Positions 18,491-27,100 of a stretch of 64,000 bases of DNA are shown here, piece after piece. Below the pieces are notes generated by a model that made no database searches, was not told the DNA's origin, and worked only from the letters and a program-made list of their open reading frames with translations. The stretch's first letter is position 1. Each line of letters starts with the position of its first letter. The translations under genes and the position numbers were made by a program. This DNA is from Paraburkholderia metrosideri (GTDB taxonomy: Bacteria > Pseudomonadota > Gammaproteobacteria > Burkholderiales > Burkholderiaceae): assembly GCF_904848625.1 (NCBI RefSeq), contig NZ_CAJHCP010000009.1:124001-188000 (forward strand). Reading direction: 5' to 3'.

Positions 18491-19345
18491 TTACGACTTG
18501 CCACGCCACGGAACGAGTCGCCGCTCCAGCGCACGCATGCCGAGGTCGAACGTCCATGCAATCAGGCCGATCAGCACAATCCCCATCACCACCACGTCAG
18601 TGCGCAGAAAACTGGACGCGTTGAGCACCATCTGTCCCAGTCCTGCTGTCGCCGCGACCATCTCGGCGGCGACCAACGTGGTCCAGCCAAAGCCAATCGC
18701 AATCCGCAGGCCCGTCAGAATTTCGGGCAGCGCCGCCGGCAACACGACATGCCGAACGACCTGAACGAAGCTGGCGCCGAGCGAATAGGCGGCATTGACC
18801 TGTTCCGCCGTGGCACTGCGTGCTCCCGCGCGCGCAGCCATCGCGATTGGCGCAAAGCACGCGAGATAAATCACGATCAGCTTCGCTGTTTCATCGATAC
18901 CGAACCAGATGACGACCAGCGGCAAATACGCGAGCGGCGGCAACGGTCGATAGAATTCGAGCGGCGGATCAAGCAGACCGCGTGCAATCCGGCTCACGCC
19001 CATCAGGATGCCGATCGGGACCGCGGTCAGACTCGCTAAAGCAAACGCGCCGAATACGCGGATGGCACTCCACATCAAGTGTTCTGAGAGCGGCAGGCCG
19101 CCCTGGATGCGGCCGTTCCATGCATCGACGAAAGCAGACCACACCGCTTGTGGCGACGGCAGAAAGAGTGGCGGGACCCAATGAAAGAAGGTTGCGGTCC
19201 ACCAGAGCGCGGCAATGGCGGCGACCGACACGACGCTTAGCGCCACCGTCGGCCCTTCGCCAGGCAGCCCGCGCCGGGGTTTGCGGCGCGGTGCCACACG
19301 TTTGACGGTCGTGGCCGACGAAGGTAACGAATCGACGCTACTCAT
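18491..19345 (-). CDS. tauC: taurine/sulfonate ABC transporter permease TauC
   Basis: 284 aa with about six membrane segments, and the permease coupling motif near the C-terminal third (EQVNAAYSLGASFVQVVRHVVLPAALPEILTGL). This is the TauC/SsuC-type BPD_transp_1 permease, which forms the membrane channel for the TauB ATPase and TauA binding protein. The ATG at 19345 overlaps the tauB stop by 4 bases (ATGA). The frame is open further upstream to 19411, but that part overlaps tauB. Confidence 0.9.
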   Translation of the reverse strand: MSSVDSLPSSATTVKRVAPRRKPRRGLPGEGPTVALSVVSVAAIAALWWTATFFHWVPPLFLPSPQAVWSAFVDAWNGRIQGGLPLSEHLMWSAIRVFGAFALASLTAVPIGILMGVSRIARGLLDPPLEFYRPLPPLAYLPLVVIWFGIDETAKLIVIYLACFAPIAMAARAGARSATAEQVNAAYSLGASFVQVVRHVVLPAALPEILTGLRIAIGFGWTTLVAAEMVAATAGLGQMVLNASSFLRTDVVVMGIVLIGLIAWTFDLGMRALERRLVPWRGKS

Positions 19346-20136
19346 GACAAAGCCGCCTCGCGCGCAACGTCTGGCTCGCCGTGCAGGCGTCGCACCAGAC
19401 GCTCGCGCCACTGAATGAATTCGGGTGACGATTTCACTGCGCGCGCATCGCGCGAAGCGAGAAACTGGCGCGCGAAGGGCAATTCGTGACTCTCGGCGAT
19501 TCGACCTGGACCCGGTGTCATCAGGACCAGCCGGGTAGCGAGAAAGAGCGCTTCTTCCACACTATGAGTGATGAAGAAAATGGTCTTGCGAGTACGGCCC
19601 CAAACGTCGAGCACGAGTTCCTGCATCGTTTCGCGTGTGAGCGCGTCGAGTGCGCCCATCGGTTCGTCCATCAGCAGAACCTGTGGATCGCTCGCGAGCG
19701 CGCGAGCAATGCCCACGCGCTGCTGCATGCCGCCAGAAAGCGCGTAGACGCGCGCATCGGCGTGTTTGTCGAGGCCGACCAACGCTAGCGTTTCGCGCGC
19801 GATCTCGTGTCGGCGTTTCCGGTCGACGCCCTGAAAGCGCAAGCCGAGCGCAACGTTATCGAGCACATTGAGCCAGGGCATCAGCGCGTACTTCTGGAAC
19901 ACGACGCCTCGCTCCGCACCGGGTCCGTCAATCGGCTCGCTGTTCAGTTTGGCGAACCCCGATGTTGGGTCGATAAACCCGGCAAGACAGTTGAGCAGCG
20001 TTGTCTTGCCGCATCCCGATGCGCCGAGCGCGACGACGAATTCGCCGCTCTCGATCTGCAAGTCGACGCCTTCGAGCGCAGCCGTCGACGCACCTTCGTA
20101 GGTGACGCCCAGGCCGCGTATCTCCAATGCGCTCAT
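19342..20136 (-). CDS. tauB: taurine/sulfonate ABC transporter ATPase TauB
   Basis: 264 aa. Walker A is GASGCGKTT near 37-45, the Q-loop VFQKYALMPW, the ABC signature LSGGMQQR, Walker B VLLMDEPMGALD and the switch His in FFITHSVEEA. It is of the taurine/nitrate/sulfonate importer class. The start overlaps the tauA stop by 4 bases. The three genes tauA-tauB-tauC form one coupled minus-strand operon. Confidence 0.92.
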   Translation of the reverse strand: MSALEIRGLGVTYEGASTAALEGVDLQIESGEFVVALGASGCGKTTLLNCLAGFIDPTSGFAKLNSEPIDGPGAERGVVFQKYALMPWLNVLDNVALGLRFQGVDRKRRHEIARETLALVGLDKHADARVYALSGGMQQRVGIARALASDPQVLLMDEPMGALDALTRETMQELVLDVWGRTRKTIFFITHSVEEALFLATRLVLMTPGPGRIAESHELPFARQFLASRDARAVKSSPEFIQWRERLVRRLHGEPDVAREAALS

Positions 20137-21158
20137 TTGGCCGCTTGCTGCACGAAGCGGGGATCGACGCCAGCCGAGTAGTCAGGCAGCACGTTCTGAA
20201 TCGTGCCCTGCGTCTTGAGGAACGCGGCTGTCGCCGCGAGAGACTTCGCCGCGCCGCTTTGCGCTCCGCCGCCGAGCCACGTGGGCGATGCCTGATCCGT
20301 CAGCGTCGGGAATGCGTAGAGCGCGAGGCTGGCGGGGACGTCGGCGGCGTTCGCACCCGATTCCTTCGCTACGCCCTCGACCTCTTTCGACCCCGCCGTC
20401 CACGCGGTTTTGTGATCACGATACTGCGCGTCGGTGTCGGCCAGCACCTTGACGAGGCCGACGAGGAACGCGTCGTTATCCTGCGCGAACTTGCGATTCA
20501 CCGCGAAGCCGTCGAAGGTCGCTTTGCCCGATTCGCGCGCCACTTCCCCTGACGTAATCAGTACCTTGCCGTTCTTCTTTACCTTCGCGAGCACCGGGTC
20601 CCAGATATAGGTTGCGTCGATATCGCCGCGTTCCCACGCTGCCGCGACTTCAGGCGGACGCAGGTTCAGAATCTTGACCGTTGAGGGATCCACGCCGGCA
20701 TCTTGCAGCGCGACAAGTGCATGAAAATGCGAGGTCGACACAAACGGCAGGCCGATCTTGTGGCCCTTGAGGTCGGTGAGCTTCGTCACGCCGGAGCCGT
20801 CTCGCGCCACCAGCGCCTCCGCGTCGTTGATATTGTCGAGAATCCAGAACAGCGAAATATCCACGCCTTGCGAAAGCCCCGCTGCGATCGGGCTGGAACC
20901 CGCCTCGCCGAGCTGGATCGAGCCCGATGCCAATGCGCGTATCACGTCCGCGCCGCTCGCGAGCTTGCGGTAGGTCACTTTGTAGCCTGTCGCTTTTTCG
21001 ACTGCGCCGCTGACCTGTGCGTATCGCCACGGCACGACCATGTCCTGATAGCCGATCACGACTTCGCGTGGCTCGGCGGCGTGCGCAACGCCCGCGGCCA
21101 CGGCAAAAAGGGCGATACTGGCGGCGGCATTGCGCAGCGAAGAAAGCAATGGTTTCAT
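20133..21158 (-). CDS. tauA: taurine/sulfonate-binding periplasmic protein TauA
   Basis: 341 aa. The signal peptide ends at about residue 28 (VAHA/AEP). The mature part starts VVIGYQDMVVPWRYAQVSGAVEK and contains the TauA-like blocks GSSPIAAGLSQGVDISLFWILDNI and RPPEVAAAWERGDIDATYIWDPVL. It binds taurine or a related sulfonate in the periplasm. I chose the ATG at 21158, preceded by GGGATC; a TTG lies directly before it. No tauD dioxygenase gene follows, so the desulfonating step is encoded elsewhere or differs. Confidence 0.9.
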   Translation of the reverse strand: MKPLLSSLRNAAASIALFAVAAGVAHAAEPREVVIGYQDMVVPWRYAQVSGAVEKATGYKVTYRKLASGADVIRALASGSIQLGEAGSSPIAAGLSQGVDISLFWILDNINDAEALVARDGSGVTKLTDLKGHKIGLPFVSTSHFHALVALQDAGVDPSTVKILNLRPPEVAAAWERGDIDATYIWDPVLAKVKKNGKVLITSGEVARESGKATFDGFAVNRKFAQDNDAFLVGLVKVLADTDAQYRDHKTAWTAGSKEVEGVAKESGANAADVPASLALYAFPTLTDQASPTWLGGGAQSGAAKSLAATAAFLKTQGTIQNVLPDYSAGVDPRFVQQAAK

Positions 21159-21471
21159 CAAAGATCCCGATCCTGGTGAGATTTGGTTAGGCGTTCAACT
21201 ATAAGCAATCGCCACGCCGCCAGTTCTAACCATTCATGCATTGCAAATCACGTTCTTCGCGAACGACGGCGCTGGCGTTTCGGGAGGGAGTGAAGATACG
21301 ACGAAAGGAAGACGCCCAGCCGCGCCGGCCAACTTTCGGTTGATCTCCCCGTGCGCGTGGACTACAAATCTAGCAGCCAGACGAGCGGTATCCAGAACGT
21401 TAATTAACGACTCACTACCGCCGCGTCTTTGCGGCCAAGCCAAAGCCAGATAGACAAAGGAGTGCCCAGCC
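21159..21471. promoter_or_regulatory. divergent promoter region tauA/mtoX with a 12-bp palindrome
   Basis: No gene seen. CGTTAATTAACG at 21398-21409 is a perfect palindrome about 65 bases before the methanethiol-oxidase start and may be an operator. On the minus strand a TATAGT box lies upstream of tauA, but without a good -35 partner. Confidence 0.45.
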
Positions 21472-22878
21472 ATGGGTATGCGCCCCGATCCCACTTTCCA
21501 CGCCTCTCCCCGGCTCGCGATGGATGCGCCCGCGGAAGACTACGCGTACACGTTATTGCTGAGTCCGGATTTCTCGCAGCCCGACGCACTCGCCGTCGTC
21601 GATGTGAAGCCTGGTTCGCCGACTTATAGCCAGGTGGTCCACACGGTGCCGGTGCCGAACAAGGGCGACGAATTCCATCATTTCGGCTGGAATGCGTGCT
21701 CGTCGGCACTGTCGCCGCTCACGGGTCACGCGTTTCTCGAACGCCGCTATCTGATCATTCCGGGGATGCGCTCGTCGCGCATCTATATTGTGGATACCAA
21801 GCCTCATCCGACGCAGGCGCGAATTCACAAGATCATCGAACCCGAGGAGATCTTTCGCAAAACGGGCTACTCGCGTCCGCATACGGTGCATTGCGGACCG
21901 GAGGGGATTTACATCAGCACGTTAGGTGGTGGAGGGCCCGATGGCACAGATGGGCCGCCGGGAATCTTCATCATGGACTGCGAGACATTCGATGTACTCG
22001 GTCGATGGGAAATAGACCGGGGTTCGCAGGAGAAGCACTACGATTTCTGGTGGAATCTGCCACGCGACTATATGGTGTCGAGCGAATGGGCGCTGCCGCC
22101 GCAGTTCGAGAACGGCGTCGTGCCCGAAGACCTGCTCTCGAACAAATACGGCCACCGTCTCCACTTCTGGGATCTGCGCGCAAGACGCAACGTGCAGACA
22201 CTCGATCTCGGCGCCAATCATCAGATGGCGCTCGAAGTGCGGCCCGCGCACGATCCGAGCCGCGAGTACGGATTCGTCGGCGTGGTGGTCGATACAACGA
22301 ATCTGGAGGGATCGATCTGGACCTGGTGGCGCGAAGACGGCCAGTTTCATATCGAGAAGACCGCGACCATTCCGCCCGAACCCGCGGCCGCCGAACAGCT
22401 TCCGCCGCTGCTTCAGGGATTCGGCGCGGTACCGCCGCTTGTCACGGATATCGATCTCTCTCTCGACGACAAATTCCTGTATGTCGCGTGCTGGGGCACC
22501 GGCGAAATGCGTCAATACGACGTGACGGACCCGCGCAAGCCGAAGCTGACCGGCTCGGTTCATATCGGCGGAACCGCGCGGCGCACGCCTCATCCGAACG
22601 GCAAAACCTTCGCGGGGGGCCCGCAGATGGTCGAGATCAGTCGCGATGGCAAGCGGGTGTACTGGACCAACTCGCTCTATTCGACGTGGGACAACCAGTT
22701 CTATCCGGAAGGTGTGCCTGCTGCGCAGGTGATGGCGTACGCCGAACCCGGCGGCGGTCTCAAGCTGGCTGACGATTACTGGGTGACCTTTCCCGATGGC
22801 TACCGTGCGCACCAGATGCGGCTGGAAGGCGGGGATTGCTCGACCGATTCGTTTTGCTATCCGTCGGTGGGCGTTTGA
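21472..22878 (+). CDS. mtoX: methanethiol oxidase / selenium-binding protein (SELENBP1 family)
   Basis: 468 aa, full length for the SBP56/SELENBP1 beta-propeller family. Diagnostic blocks are DEFHHFGWNACSS, ERRYLIIPGMRSSRIYIVDT, HTVHCGPEGIYISTLG, the GPDGTDGPPGI loop, DFWWNLPRDYMVSSEWA and GGPQMVEISRDGKRVYWTNSLY. Family members oxidise methanethiol to H2S, formaldehyde and H2O2 using copper. Unlike the exported Hyphomicrobium enzyme, no signal peptide is visible here. The ATG follows AAAGGAG. It is divergent from tauABC and its stop overlaps the next gene, which points to organosulfur metabolism. Symbol assigned by family, substrate not proven. Confidence 0.85.
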   Translation: MGMRPDPTFHASPRLAMDAPAEDYAYTLLLSPDFSQPDALAVVDVKPGSPTYSQVVHTVPVPNKGDEFHHFGWNACSSALSPLTGHAFLERRYLIIPGMRSSRIYIVDTKPHPTQARIHKIIEPEEIFRKTGYSRPHTVHCGPEGIYISTLGGGGPDGTDGPPGIFIMDCETFDVLGRWEIDRGSQEKHYDFWWNLPRDYMVSSEWALPPQFENGVVPEDLLSNKYGHRLHFWDLRARRNVQTLDLGANHQMALEVRPAHDPSREYGFVGVVVDTTNLEGSIWTWWREDGQFHIEKTATIPPEPAAAEQLPPLLQGFGAVPPLVTDIDLSLDDKFLYVACWGTGEMRQYDVTDPRKPKLTGSVHIGGTARRTPHPNGKTFAGGPQMVEISRDGKRVYWTNSLYSTWDNQFYPEGVPAAQVMAYAEPGGGLKLADDYWVTFPDGYRAHQMRLEGGDCSTDSFCYPSVGV

Positions 22879-23549
22879 TCGTCGGCGACTGGTCGCGCAC
22901 GGGCCTCTGGCTGGCTATTCTCGCAAGCGGTGTCTATCACGGGATCAACCCGGCGATGGGATGGCCGCTTGCCGTTTCGAACGGGTTATTCCAACGACGT
23001 ACGCGGGCGTTGTTTTCCGCGCTTGCCTATCTCGCCGCCGGGCACGTGCTCGCGATGTTCTCGGTGATGTTGCCATTCGCGTTGCTCGCCATCCTGCTCG
23101 ACTGGCAACGTGTGATACAGGGCGGCGCGAGCGTGCTGGTCATCGGCTTTGGCGTCGGCCTGCTGATCTGGCGGCGCCATCCTCGTATGCTGGCGCGAAT
23201 CCCGCCGACCCGCCTCGCGCTCTGGTCGTTCGCCATTGCGATTGCCCACGGTGCCGGGCTGATGCTGGTCCCGATCTATCTTGGGCTCTGCCGGTCGTAC
23301 GGCATGGATCACGCGCATCGGGCCGCCCAGGTGCTGATCGCGGACAACTTGGGGATGGCGTTGCTGGTGTCCGCCGTTCATGGCGCCGCGATGATGGCTG
23401 GCGGTGGACTTCTGGCGTGGCTGGTGTATCGCTATCTCGGGCTTAAGTTCGTGTCGCGAAGCTGGTTCAATCTGGATCGGGTCTGGGCGTTGAGCCTGAT
23501 TATGATCGGCATGCTCTCGCTTTTGAGCGCGACGTTGAGCAGCAGCTGA
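22875..23549 (+). CDS. polytopic membrane protein coupled to mtoX, function unknown
   Basis: About 224 aa from a TTG at 22875 that overlaps the mtoX stop (TTGA) behind GGTGGGCG; an upstream TTG at 22836 would give 237 aa. I count about six hydrophobic segments. Two intramembrane His-Gly motifs stand out: GVYHGINPAMGWPLAVS near the start and AIAHGAGLMLVP in the middle, a little like motifs in HupE- or NicO-type metal permeases. The tight coupling to mtoX suggests a linked job, such as copper or product transport, but this is inference. I do not recognise a named family. Confidence 0.75.
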   Translation: MIVGDWSRTGLWLAILASGVYHGINPAMGWPLAVSNGLFQRRTRALFSALAYLAAGHVLAMFSVMLPFALLAILLDWQRVIQGGASVLVIGFGVGLLIWRRHPRMLARIPPTRLALWSFAIAIAHGAGLMLVPIYLGLCRSYGMDHAHRAAQVLIADNLGMALLVSAVHGAAMMAGGGLLAWLVYRYLGLKFVSRSWFNLDRVWALSLIMIGMLSLLSATLSSS

Positions 23550-23647
23550 GCGGCCTGCGAGATGTGAGCCCGCTTTCCGCCGGCTGCCTATTTCTCGTCC
23601 GACGGCGACAATGCGGGGAGGCTGCGCGTAGGCCAGCTCAACGGGTT

Positions 23648-23806
23648 TTAATCGCTCTGCTCGATACCAAACAACGTCGCAAGTGCTTTACGAATGCGCT
23701 TCGATTCGCGGGTACGCGCCTCGAACGAGTAGTCCGAATCCATCGGCAGATGGGGCGACGCAAAGAGGTCGCTGATCTTTTCCAGCAGTGCAAGAATGAA
23801 ACTCAT
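23648..23806 (-). CDS. small 52-aa hypothetical protein
   Basis: ATG at 23806, GGGAG 6-7 bases upstream, TAA at 23648-23650. The product begins MSFILALLEKISDLFASPHL and continues with an Arg/Lys-rich helix (ARTRESKRIRKALATLFG) ending EQSD. An amphipathic or hydrophobic N-terminal helix followed by a basic helix is plausible for a small membrane-associated or regulatory protein. Good ribosome site and gene-like composition support it; function unknown. Confidence 0.65.
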   Translation of the reverse strand: MSFILALLEKISDLFASPHLPMDSDYSFEARTRESKRIRKALATLFGIEQSD

Positions 23807-24002
23807 ATCGACTCCCGATTGATTACCGCGTTTGACAGCGCTTCCCCTCAGAATTGACGAGGCGAGACCGCCGAAAAGACGCGTCGATTAGATGTCTGTC
23901 TAGCCTTTACGAAATTCGTATATCTAACTATTTTTCGTAGAAGAACGCTCACGTGGATGTACCCAAATAAACACCACAGAGCGTGTGTTGCGAATGGCTT
24001 AT

Positions 24003-24461
24003 TCAATCGCCAACATCCGTGTTTTCCAGTTCGGCGATGAAACGGCCCAGCTTGTCGAACGCTCCGTTCCAACCTTCGCGATGACCGTCACGCGCGGCTT
24101 CATCGATAAATTGCGCGTGAGTGAACGTCATCTCGGTACCCGCGTCGACCGGCCGCAACTGGATCGTCACGAGGGAGCGCCGCTCCGGCAACGTGACCCA
24201 CTCCCATGTGAAGACGAGCTTGCGATCTACCTCGACCTGTCGGTATTCGCCGCGGCAGTCGTGGGTTTCGCCATCCAATGTCTGGAACAGCACGCGGAAC
24301 CCGCCGCCTACCCGCGGATCGGCTTCGGCGCTCAACACCGGCCCGGCGTCGGGCCCCCACCAACGCGCCATCAATTCAGGACGCGTCCATGCCGCATAGA
24401 CTCGTGCCGGCGGTGCCTTCAGGTGCCGCACGATCGTCAAGCTGGGCTTCTCCTCACTCAT
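24003..24461 (-). CDS. AHSA1/SRPBCC-domain protein
   Basis: 152 aa of the START-like AHSA1 family: VRHLKAPPARVYAAWTRPELMARWWGP at the N-terminus, GGGFRVLFQTLDGE in the middle, and a C-terminal HREGWNGAFDKLGRFI helix. These helix-grip proteins bind hydrophobic ligands and in bacteria are usually co-transcribed behind an arsR gene. That is the case here, but the arsR partner is decayed. The ATG overlaps the ancestral arsR stop by 4 bases. Confidence 0.9.
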   Translation of the reverse strand: MSEEKPSLTIVRHLKAPPARVYAAWTRPELMARWWGPDAGPVLSAEADPRVGGGFRVLFQTLDGETHDCRGEYRQVEVDRKLVFTWEWVTLPERRSLVTIQLRPVDAGTEMTFTHAQFIDEAARDGHREGWNGAFDKLGRFIAELENTDVGD

Positions 24462-24776
24462 TCATCTTCCCCTTCGACTAAATTGGCAAGCCGGTCGAGA
24501 CTCGCGGATCAGAAACGCTAGTAGTGCGACAGCCACGCCAACGCCTCGTCCATCGGAGCGGCGACACGTTCGACCGATACGGTTCGGCCGCTCTTCGTGC
24601 GCGGGCTCAGACCGGTATCCACGAACACGTCGAGACGCTTCATGACCGCTGGCGGACGAGACTTCCGCTACAGACAGATCAGTTTCACGCGCGAGTCGTG
24701 CGAGGGCGAGCCGCCGCGTGGAGCCCGCGAGAGCGAAAAACGTACGATCACGGTGACTGACTTTATACTTCACCAT
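24458..24776 (-). pseudogene. decayed arsR-family regulator gene
   Basis: From ATG at 24776 the frame reads MVKYKVSHRDRTFFALAGSTRRLALARLARETDLSVAEV, an ArsR winged-helix N-terminus. Near 24650 the frame breaks, with the loss of what looks like the DNA-recognition turn (about 17 bases). The next frame continues PAVMKRLDVFVDTGLSPRTK and DEALAWLSHY. It then has TAG at 24518-24520 and TGA at 24509-24511, in the places where relatives have Gln and Trp, and runs on to LDRLANLVEGEDE and a TGA that overlaps the AHSA1 start. One frameshift and two stops make it inactive. Confidence 0.85.
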
Positions 24777-24789
24777 ATAGCAAACTATA
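24776..24789. promoter_or_regulatory. inverted repeat at the arsR pseudogene start, possible relic operator
   Basis: TATAG-CAAA-CTATA is a perfect 5-bp inverted repeat that touches the start codon of the decayed arsR gene. An autoregulatory ArsR site would be expected here. Confidence 0.35.
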
Positions 24790-25428
24790 GGGCGCTCGAC
24801 GGGCCGAGTCAAGTTTTTGATGTGCGCGGCTAGAGCCGTTTCGCGGCGTTCTGATTAATGATGGCTCGCGGCTTTTCTGGTCAGTCCACGGAGCGCCACC
24901 GTCCGATAGGTAGACGACCGCAGGAGCGCATAGTGGTCACTCAGTCCGCCGGAGCGTATGTCGATCTTTGGTAAGACGCTTCGCGCTCGAGAACCCGTTG
25001 TTCATGAGCTGGCGTGGTCTGGTGGTAGGAGAGGAAAAGCTTCGGTGCGGTGAGCCCGACGCGCCATCAAACAGCGCGCCGATTCAGACGTTCATGTGGT
25101 GGGATGCCCGCATCGACGAGGCAGACCGCGAACAGACATCCACCTACACCGCGTGTCCGGTAGGCGGCAGCGCGAAAGCACCGTCACTGCTCGACGCACG
25201 ACAGGTGCTGCGTCACCAGGTACCACGCGTATTCCAGAGTAAAAACGGTCGAGCGAAAGAGCGCCGGTAATGCGGCAACGTTGGGGCGGCGTTGAATCCG
25301 CACGTGACGCGATGAAGCCAGCGGCGGAAATAGCGGCCATTCGATCTTGCGCAAACAACAACAACGGCCGCTTCCCGAAGTACAACAGCCGGTCATCTCA
25401 TCAAATTGATCTCGCGCCCAAGACTACG
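24777..25428. other. gene-poor stretch
   Basis: About 650 bases with no convincing gene. A 100-codon plus-strand frame (24968-25270) and overlapping minus-strand frames exist, but none has a clear ribosome site or a recognisable domain. Next to a pseudogene this may be decaying DNA. Confidence 0.5.
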
Positions 25429-26187
25429 TCACCACGGGATCGTTTCATTTTCCCAGCGCGTGAACGTTCCTGTGGGGCTGTCCGGACCTGACAGCGCGAC
25501 ACGCACCGCCTCGCGAGCGCCTTCCTCGACAGTCTCTGTCCCCGCGTAGCCGTTGAGGTTTGTGCTGGTAAAGCCAGGAGAGACGGCGTTGACCTTGATA
25601 CCTTCCGGTTCGAGCTCGATTGCCATGGCAACCGTCAAAGCGTTGAGCGCCGTTTTGGACGCCGGGTAGACAGGACCGAAGATCGCACGGTAGGCGAAGG
25701 CCGGGTCTGAGTTGCTCGTCAGCGACCCAACCCCGCTCGACACATTGACGATTCGGGCTGCCGGCGCCTTGCGCAGGAGTGGCAGCATCGCCTGATAAAT
25801 GGCGAGGACGCCAAACACGTTGGTGTCCCACACCGCGCGCATTTCATCGAGCGACACGTTGCTCGGGCGGGTCGTCTTCCCGTACTCCTCGACGGACTGG
25901 CCAGGCCGCCTGTTCGTATTCGAGATCGCCGCGTTGTTGATGAGCAGATCGAGGCGGCCAAACTCGTTGCGCACGCGCTCCGCCGCCGCTGTGATCGAAG
26001 CCTGATTCGTCACGTCGAGTTCAAGCGCGTGTGCGTCCGGCCCAATCTCCGTGGCCGCAGCCTCGCCGCGCTCGAGATTGCGCGACCCGACCAGCACGGT
26101 GAGGCCGCGGGCCGCGAGATCCCTGGCAATCTGAAGACCGATTCCCTGATTAGCCCCAGTGACCAGGGCGACGGGTTTGTCCTGCAT
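25429..26187 (-). CDS. short-chain dehydrogenase/reductase (SDR)
   Basis: 252 aa classical SDR. It has the cofactor motif TGANQGIG near residues 11-18, the NNAA block, the active-site Ser in VNVSSGVGS and the YPASK catalytic Tyr/Lys. An Arg right after the first strand (VGSRN) favours NADP(H). The start at 26187 follows AAGGAG. It is the second gene of a minus-strand pair with another SDR (62-base gap), divergent from an AraC regulator. Substrate unknown. Confidence 0.88.
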   Translation of the reverse strand: MQDKPVALVTGANQGIGLQIARDLAARGLTVLVGSRNLERGEAAATEIGPDAHALELDVTNQASITAAAERVRNEFGRLDLLINNAAISNTNRRPGQSVEEYGKTTRPSNVSLDEMRAVWDTNVFGVLAIYQAMLPLLRKAPAARIVNVSSGVGSLTSNSDPAFAYRAIFGPVYPASKTALNALTVAMAIELEPEGIKVNAVSPGFTSTNLNGYAGTETVEEGAREAVRVALSGPDSPTGTFTRWENETIPW

Positions 26188-26249
26188 GGCAATCTCCTTG
26201 TTGTATTGCGGTGTAGCGCGGCCCTGACATTCAGGGCCGCGGCAGTCAA

Positions 26250-26999
26250 TCAGCGAACCTCGGCTGCCCATGCTTCGGCATCGGCGCCAGCCGGGATGTG
26301 CATCGGCGATGATCGATCGGTTGCCGCGCGCCACACGGCTTCGGCGACGTCCTGTGCGTGGGTAATCGGGGAAGACGTATCCCCAAGTTGCGCGATGACG
26401 TGCCTGGCGAGATCGGCATAGGCCTCGTGGTCGAAGCCGTATATGTGCTCGCGCGCGTTCTCGCCGAAGCGGGTGTCGGGCGCACGGCCCGGCAGCACCA
26501 GGTGTGCCCGCACGCCGAACTGCTGGAGTTCCAGCGCCATCGATTCGGTGAATGCGTTCACCGCCGCCTTGCTCGCACGGTACGCGGCAAGCAGCGGCAG
26601 TGCCTTGAGCGTCACGCTCGACGTGACGTTCACGACAACGCCGGCCTTGCGCTGCCGAAACTGCGGCAACACCGCTTGCGTCAATGCAATCGTGCCGAAG
26701 GTGTTGGTCTCGAAAAGTTCGCGCACCGTCGCGAGCGGGACGAGTTCAGCCGGGGATCCCGCGCCGAAGCCCGCGTTGTTCACGAGCACGTCGATTGGGC
26801 CTGCCGTCTCGACGGCCTCGCGAATACTTTCGGGATTCGTGACGTCGAGCGCCAGCACGCGCAGGCGCTCCGAAGGCGGCAGCACGTCGGCGCGCGGGGT
26901 TCGCATCGTGGCGATGACCTGCCAGTCACGGGCCAGGAAGAAGCGCGCAATCTCGAGGCCGAATCCGGAAGAGCAGCCGGTGATCAGCACGGTTTTCAT
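26250..26999 (-). CDS. short-chain dehydrogenase/reductase (SDR)
   Basis: 249 aa classical SDR: TGCSSGFG at 8-15, NNAGFG, VNVTSSV, and catalytic Tyr/Lys in YRASK. The RTPRAD stretch after the second strand fits NADP(H). The ATG follows ACAGGAG. First gene of the pair that is divergent from the AraC-type regulator at 27101, which is the likely controller. Confidence 0.88.
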   Translation of the reverse strand: MKTVLITGCSSGFGLEIARFFLARDWQVIATMRTPRADVLPPSERLRVLALDVTNPESIREAVETAGPIDVLVNNAGFGAGSPAELVPLATVRELFETNTFGTIALTQAVLPQFRQRKAGVVVNVTSSVTLKALPLLAAYRASKAAVNAFTESMALELQQFGVRAHLVLPGRAPDTRFGENAREHIYGFDHEAYADLARHVIAQLGDTSSPITHAQDVAEAVWRAATDRSSPMHIPAGADAEAWAAEVR

Positions 27000-27100
27000 G
27001 GAAACTCCTGTGGAGTGGTGGATGTGTGCCCATACGATAGATCGCCGGAACCGTACTTGCTACAATCAAAGATCCGAATTTCATTTGCAGGAGTCCGGCG

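Noticed and set aside
24968..25270. 100-codon plus-strand frame in the gene-poor stretch
   Set aside because: Non-ATG start, no ribosome site, no recognisable domain.
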